64,000 nt of DNA from Blastocladiella emersonii ATCC 22665 (taxonomy: Eukaryota > Blastocladiomycota > Blastocladiomycetes > Blastocladiales > Blastocladiaceae): NCBI GenBank assembly GCA_025594325.1, contig JANHCV010000013.1:248001-312000 (forward strand). The letters run 5' to 3'. Positions 61,523-64,000 of this stretch are shown here, piece by piece. A program made the translations under genes and the position numbers. Numbering within the stretch: the first letter of the stretch is position 1; each line of letters starts with the position of its first letter. The notes under the pieces are model-generated. The model worked only from the letters and a program-made list of their open reading frames with translations, was not told where the DNA came from and searched no databases.

Positions 61523-62665
61523 TCACTGAGGCGTCATGTAGTAGGTCAGGGCGACAGGGACGCTGTGACCCATCTCGTGTGCGCGGTCAGCAATAGCTTG
61601 CTGCGCGGCAAAGTTCTCACTGGTGGAGATACGGCGGATCACTGCCACGCCCCCATCCTCAAAGCCAACCGTCTCTGCAGCCCGGTGAATTGACTTGCAC
61701 CAGGTGTTGCTAACCCTCTTGCGGAGCATGGTGTCCTTGAGCTCCTTGCGGGTGTAGTTGTTGAAGACAAAGTCATGGCCTTTGGCGAGACGCTGGGCAA
61801 TGATACGCTCGAGAGCGGCGGCGACCTTGGGCTCACTAACTGTGTGCGAGAAGTTGTAGCCACAGCCCTCTGTCTTGACAATGACATCGCTGGCCAGAAT
61901 CTGGGTCTCTGGGTCGTAGTACGGATACCCAGTGATTGGCTTCGTGGTCAGGAACGCGGGGTCGCTGCGCACTGCACTCACGACTTGGAGGTACAGACGC
62001 AGAAGCCCCGTGCCCGAGCCCCAGCCCTTTGCATCAACAATAGCGGCGCGAATGGCGTCACGGCTCGGGAGCGCACCAGACTCGAGTTCCTTGCGCGCGT
62101 CGCGGAAGTCAGCAGCGTCCTGCTTCTTGGCCTCTGTGTACTTTGCACCAAGTTCAGGCTGACCGTTCCAGTTGCAGTACTTGGCCAGCGCCTTGAGCGT
62201 CTCAACCTGCAGCCCCTGCTCGCCCTTGGACGCGCGGTACGCTCCCACAGCTTTGGACACGGCGTCAACGTCTTCAATGTCCATGCCCAACTTGGCAAAG
62301 GCACAGAGCACGCGGGATGTCTTGGCCTTGTCTGTGTTGCTCAGCTCAGCCAGTTCCCCGTGCTTGTTCTGAACACGCGCGTTGACGCACGCCGCAATGG
62401 ATTCCCTGGTCATCTGCGCGTACTTGACCTGGGGATCAGTGTCCATGGGTTCGCCAGACTCGTCAGCGGGAGTGTGATTGGAACTGTGATTGCAGTCACG
62501 TGACACTGCAGCCAGCGCGGCGAGGCTGGTCTCAACTCCCTTGAGCCGCTCATCAAAGGACGCCAGCAGCGGCTTGATACCATCGAGCACTTGGTGCACT
62601 ACGTCGGCGGCAACGTGCTGAGCAACAACCTTGGACACCTGGGACACAAGCGCTTCGAGAGACAT
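61523..62665 (-). CDS. conserved-looking viral protein of 380 residues, unknown
   Basis: Starts at ATG 62665 (MSLEALVSQVSKVVAQHV), with the promoter motif at 62667-62687. The N-terminal 60 residues form an amphipathic coiled coil, followed by a short acidic linker (ADESGEPMDTD). Residues 80-380 are globular and mostly helical (TSRVLCAFAKLGMDIEDVD; FVFNNYTRKELKDTMLRK; SNTWCKSIHRAAETVGF). I do not recognise a family. It lies next to the integrase on the same strand, so a role in integration, replication or DNA binding is possible. Confidence 0.6.
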   Translation of the reverse strand: MSLEALVSQVSKVVAQHVAADVVHQVLDGIKPLLASFDERLKGVETSLAALAAVSRDCNHSSNHTPADESGEPMDTDPQVKYAQMTRESIAACVNARVQNKHGELAELSNTDKAKTSRVLCAFAKLGMDIEDVDAVSKAVGAYRASKGEQGLQVETLKALAKYCNWNGQPELGAKYTEAKKQDAADFRDARKELESGALPSRDAIRAAIVDAKGWGSGTGLLRLYLQVVSAVRSDPAFLTTKPITGYPYYDPETQILASDVIVKTEGCGYNFSHTVSEPKVAAALERIIAQRLAKGHDFVFNNYTRKELKDTMLRKRVSNTWCKSIHRAAETVGFEDGGVAVIRRISTSENFAAQQAIADRAHEMGHSVPVALTYYMTPQ

Positions 62666-62754
62666 CTTACCGTAGCCGCAGAAAAGAAGGCGTCACTGAC
62701 TCAAGTGTGTTTGGCGGTATCGTTAAGTATATTGTGCGTCAATGGTAGGACACC

Positions 62755-63150
62755 ATGTGCGACAACGACGACTCGCCCAGTCCTCTTGGACGTCTGCTGC
62801 TGGACATCCACAACTGCACAGGCAAGGTGGTCGACCTGAGCCAGATGAAAGCCTTGACCATGGACGCTGTGCGCAAGCAATGGCTGGGTGACAACGAGTC
62901 TCTGACAGAGGCCATGAAGACGCTGCGTGTTGCTACTGCCCGTCTCGCTGTGTTGCAGCAAGTGAGAGGGAAGCCTGCAAAGACACAGGAGGTGTATGGT
63001 GAAGGGCCCATTTGCGACCTCCTGTGCTACTATGGCTCAAAGAAGGACCAGAACGCTGTCGTTGACTTTGCCCAGCTTGAGCAAGACTACCCTCTGGACA
63101 CGTCAGAGTGGGATGCCATCAAGAGAGAGTACCATGACTGGCTTGTCTGA
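62755..63150 (+). CDS. viral protein of 131 residues, unknown
   Basis: Starts at ATG 62755 (MCDNDDSPSPLGRLLLDIHN). Helical and acidic at both ends; the block TQEVYGEGPICDLLCYYGSKKDQ resembles YQELVKLTYGEGKETSYSFG of the partial gene at 63731, so the two may be diverged duplicates. An AT-rich TATA-like stretch (AAGTATATTG) lies about 30 nt upstream, unlike the capsid-type motif, which may mean a different expression class. Confidence 0.55.
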   Translation: MCDNDDSPSPLGRLLLDIHNCTGKVVDLSQMKALTMDAVRKQWLGDNESLTEAMKTLRVATARLAVLQQVRGKPAKTQEVYGEGPICDLLCYYGSKKDQNAVVDFAQLEQDYPLDTSEWDAIKREYHDWLV

Positions 63151-63254
63151 CAGTCCATGATGCGTCTTGCTGAGCTGTGTGTCCGGACAGACCGCAAGAA
63201 GAAGAAGAAGGTCAAGTTTGAGAGCGACTCGGACTACAGCAGCGCGTAAACGCG

Positions 63255-63600
63255 CCATGGACACAGGCCAACAACACAATGCACAGGACAGGACAACGAC
63301 ACGATGCACAGGACAGGACAACAACACGATGCACAGGGCAGGCCAAGGACACAATGCACAGGGCAGGCCAACGACACGATGCACAGGACGGGCCAAGGAC
63401 ACAATGCACAGGACGGGCCAACGACACAATGCACAGGACGGGCCAACAACACAATGCACAGGGCAGGCCAACAACACGATGCACAGGACAGGCCAAGGAC
63501 ACGTTGCACAGGACAGGCCAAGGACACGATGCACAGGACAGGCCAAGGACACAATGCACAGGACAGGCCAACAACACGATGCACAGGGTCTACAGACCAC
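63255..63600. repeat. minisatellite, 25-bp unit containing GATGCACAGGACAGGCCAA
   Basis: About 13 imperfect copies. The period is not divisible by 3, so open frames occur in several phases on both strands; these are not genes. Confidence 0.85.
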
Positions 63601-63730
63601 CCACCTTACCTTTGCACAGGACAACTGCAATGGTAACTGAACACAGAGCTGGGGCTGTAGCGATACTGCCAAACGCATTAAACGCACTGTGCTCCTCGTT
63701 TTTTTTACGGTTCCAACAATAAGGAACAAC

Positions 63731-64000
63731 ATGGAGCAGACCCAAGTCCCTGCCGCGCTCAAGTCCACCATGGCCCGCCTGGACCAGCTCATGGACGACT
63801 TGCGCCAAGTTGTGCTCCACGAGCACTACGACAAGGACGCCCTCAAGATGCTCACAGCCAAGCACTCTGGCGTGCCGCAGGATGACAAGAAGAAGCTGCG
63901 CACGTACCAAGAGCTGGTCAAGCTCACCTATGGCGAGGGCAAGGAGACATCTTACTCGTTTGGTGCCAAGAAGCGCACTGATCAGAAGCGCTTTGGCCGC
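63731..64000 (+). CDS. partial viral gene cut by the window edge
   Basis: Starts at ATG 63731 (MEQTQVPAALKSTMARLDQL); 90 codons are visible. A T-run (TTTTTTTTACGG) and CAACAATAAGG precede the ATG. Coiled-coil-like start, then LTYGEGKETSYSFGAKKR, which resembles the gene at 62755-63150. Function unknown. Confidence 0.55.
   Translation, partial: MEQTQVPAALKSTMARLDQLMDDLRQVVLHEHYDKDALKMLTAKHSGVPQDDKKKLRTYQELVKLTYGEGKETSYSFGAKKRTDQKRFGR

Noticed and set aside
63255-63600. Genes of 110-157 residues over the 25-bp repeat, on both strands
   Set aside because: They arise because the repeat lacks stops in several phases; repetitive HRTGQ/VLCIVSLACP peptides are not proteins with independent support.
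63255-63600. CRISPR array
   Set aside because: Units are directly adjacent without unique spacers; it is a minisatellite.

Overview
The window reads as nuclear DNA of a GC-rich early-diverging (zoosporic) fungus carrying an integrated DNA virus. Three things point to a fungus: short GT-AG introns of 54-143 nt, several opening GTACGT; an LtrA protein, a NOX with fungal or plant-like architecture and a eukaryotic homoserine kinase; and a swarm of degraded LRR, ankyrin-like and F-box-like genes with 'WWRxSGL'-type repeats. That repeat style reminds me of Blastocladiomycota (Allomyces/Catenaria). This placement is inference, not proof.

Layout. 0.5-11 kb: decayed members of lineage-specific families (LRR protein, MLKL-like kinase, a CxxCPFxYQ protein family, an LRR/ankyrin-like gene) separated by repeats. 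11-17.6 kb: mostly decayed sequence with one intact Rieske-domain gene and an NDUFAF5 pseudogene. 18-29.8 kb: the best-preserved host block, with a Cys/His protein, a three-exon LtrA membrane protein, a NADPH oxidase with an EF-hand, and homoserine kinase. 30-44 kb: CxxCPFxYQ family copies (one intact two-exon gene), a Fanzor (TnpB-like) gene fragment, ankyrin/LRR pseudogenes, and a complete PIF/Harbinger transposon with TTA target duplications that splits another family member. 45-48 kb: a 5'-truncated non-LTR retrotransposon with an RNase H domain.

50-64 kb: base composition and gene style change to a Polinton-like/Maverick-like viral element that runs off the right edge. It has a repeat-rich left flank with palindromes and dense TGACAGGT iterons. 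Next come small membrane proteins, a penton-type minor capsid protein, a small virion-like protein, the major capsid protein, a packaging ATPase, a large structural-like protein, a trimeric fibre, a retroviral-type integrase with one in-frame TGA, and further unknown genes. At least seven viral ORFs share a T-rich/CTTG/ACAGTAA motif just upstream of ATG, which looks like a virus-specific promoter and fixes several starts.

Themes: many family genes carry one or a few stops or frameshifts, and the stops are mostly TGA in positions that tolerate Arg (CGA to TGA). Intergenic DNA is rich in ACGCGT (MluI-box) motifs and carries a dispersed 14-mer TGTGGCGCAACGCG. DNA polymerase, helicase and protease genes of the virus are not visible and would have to lie to the right.
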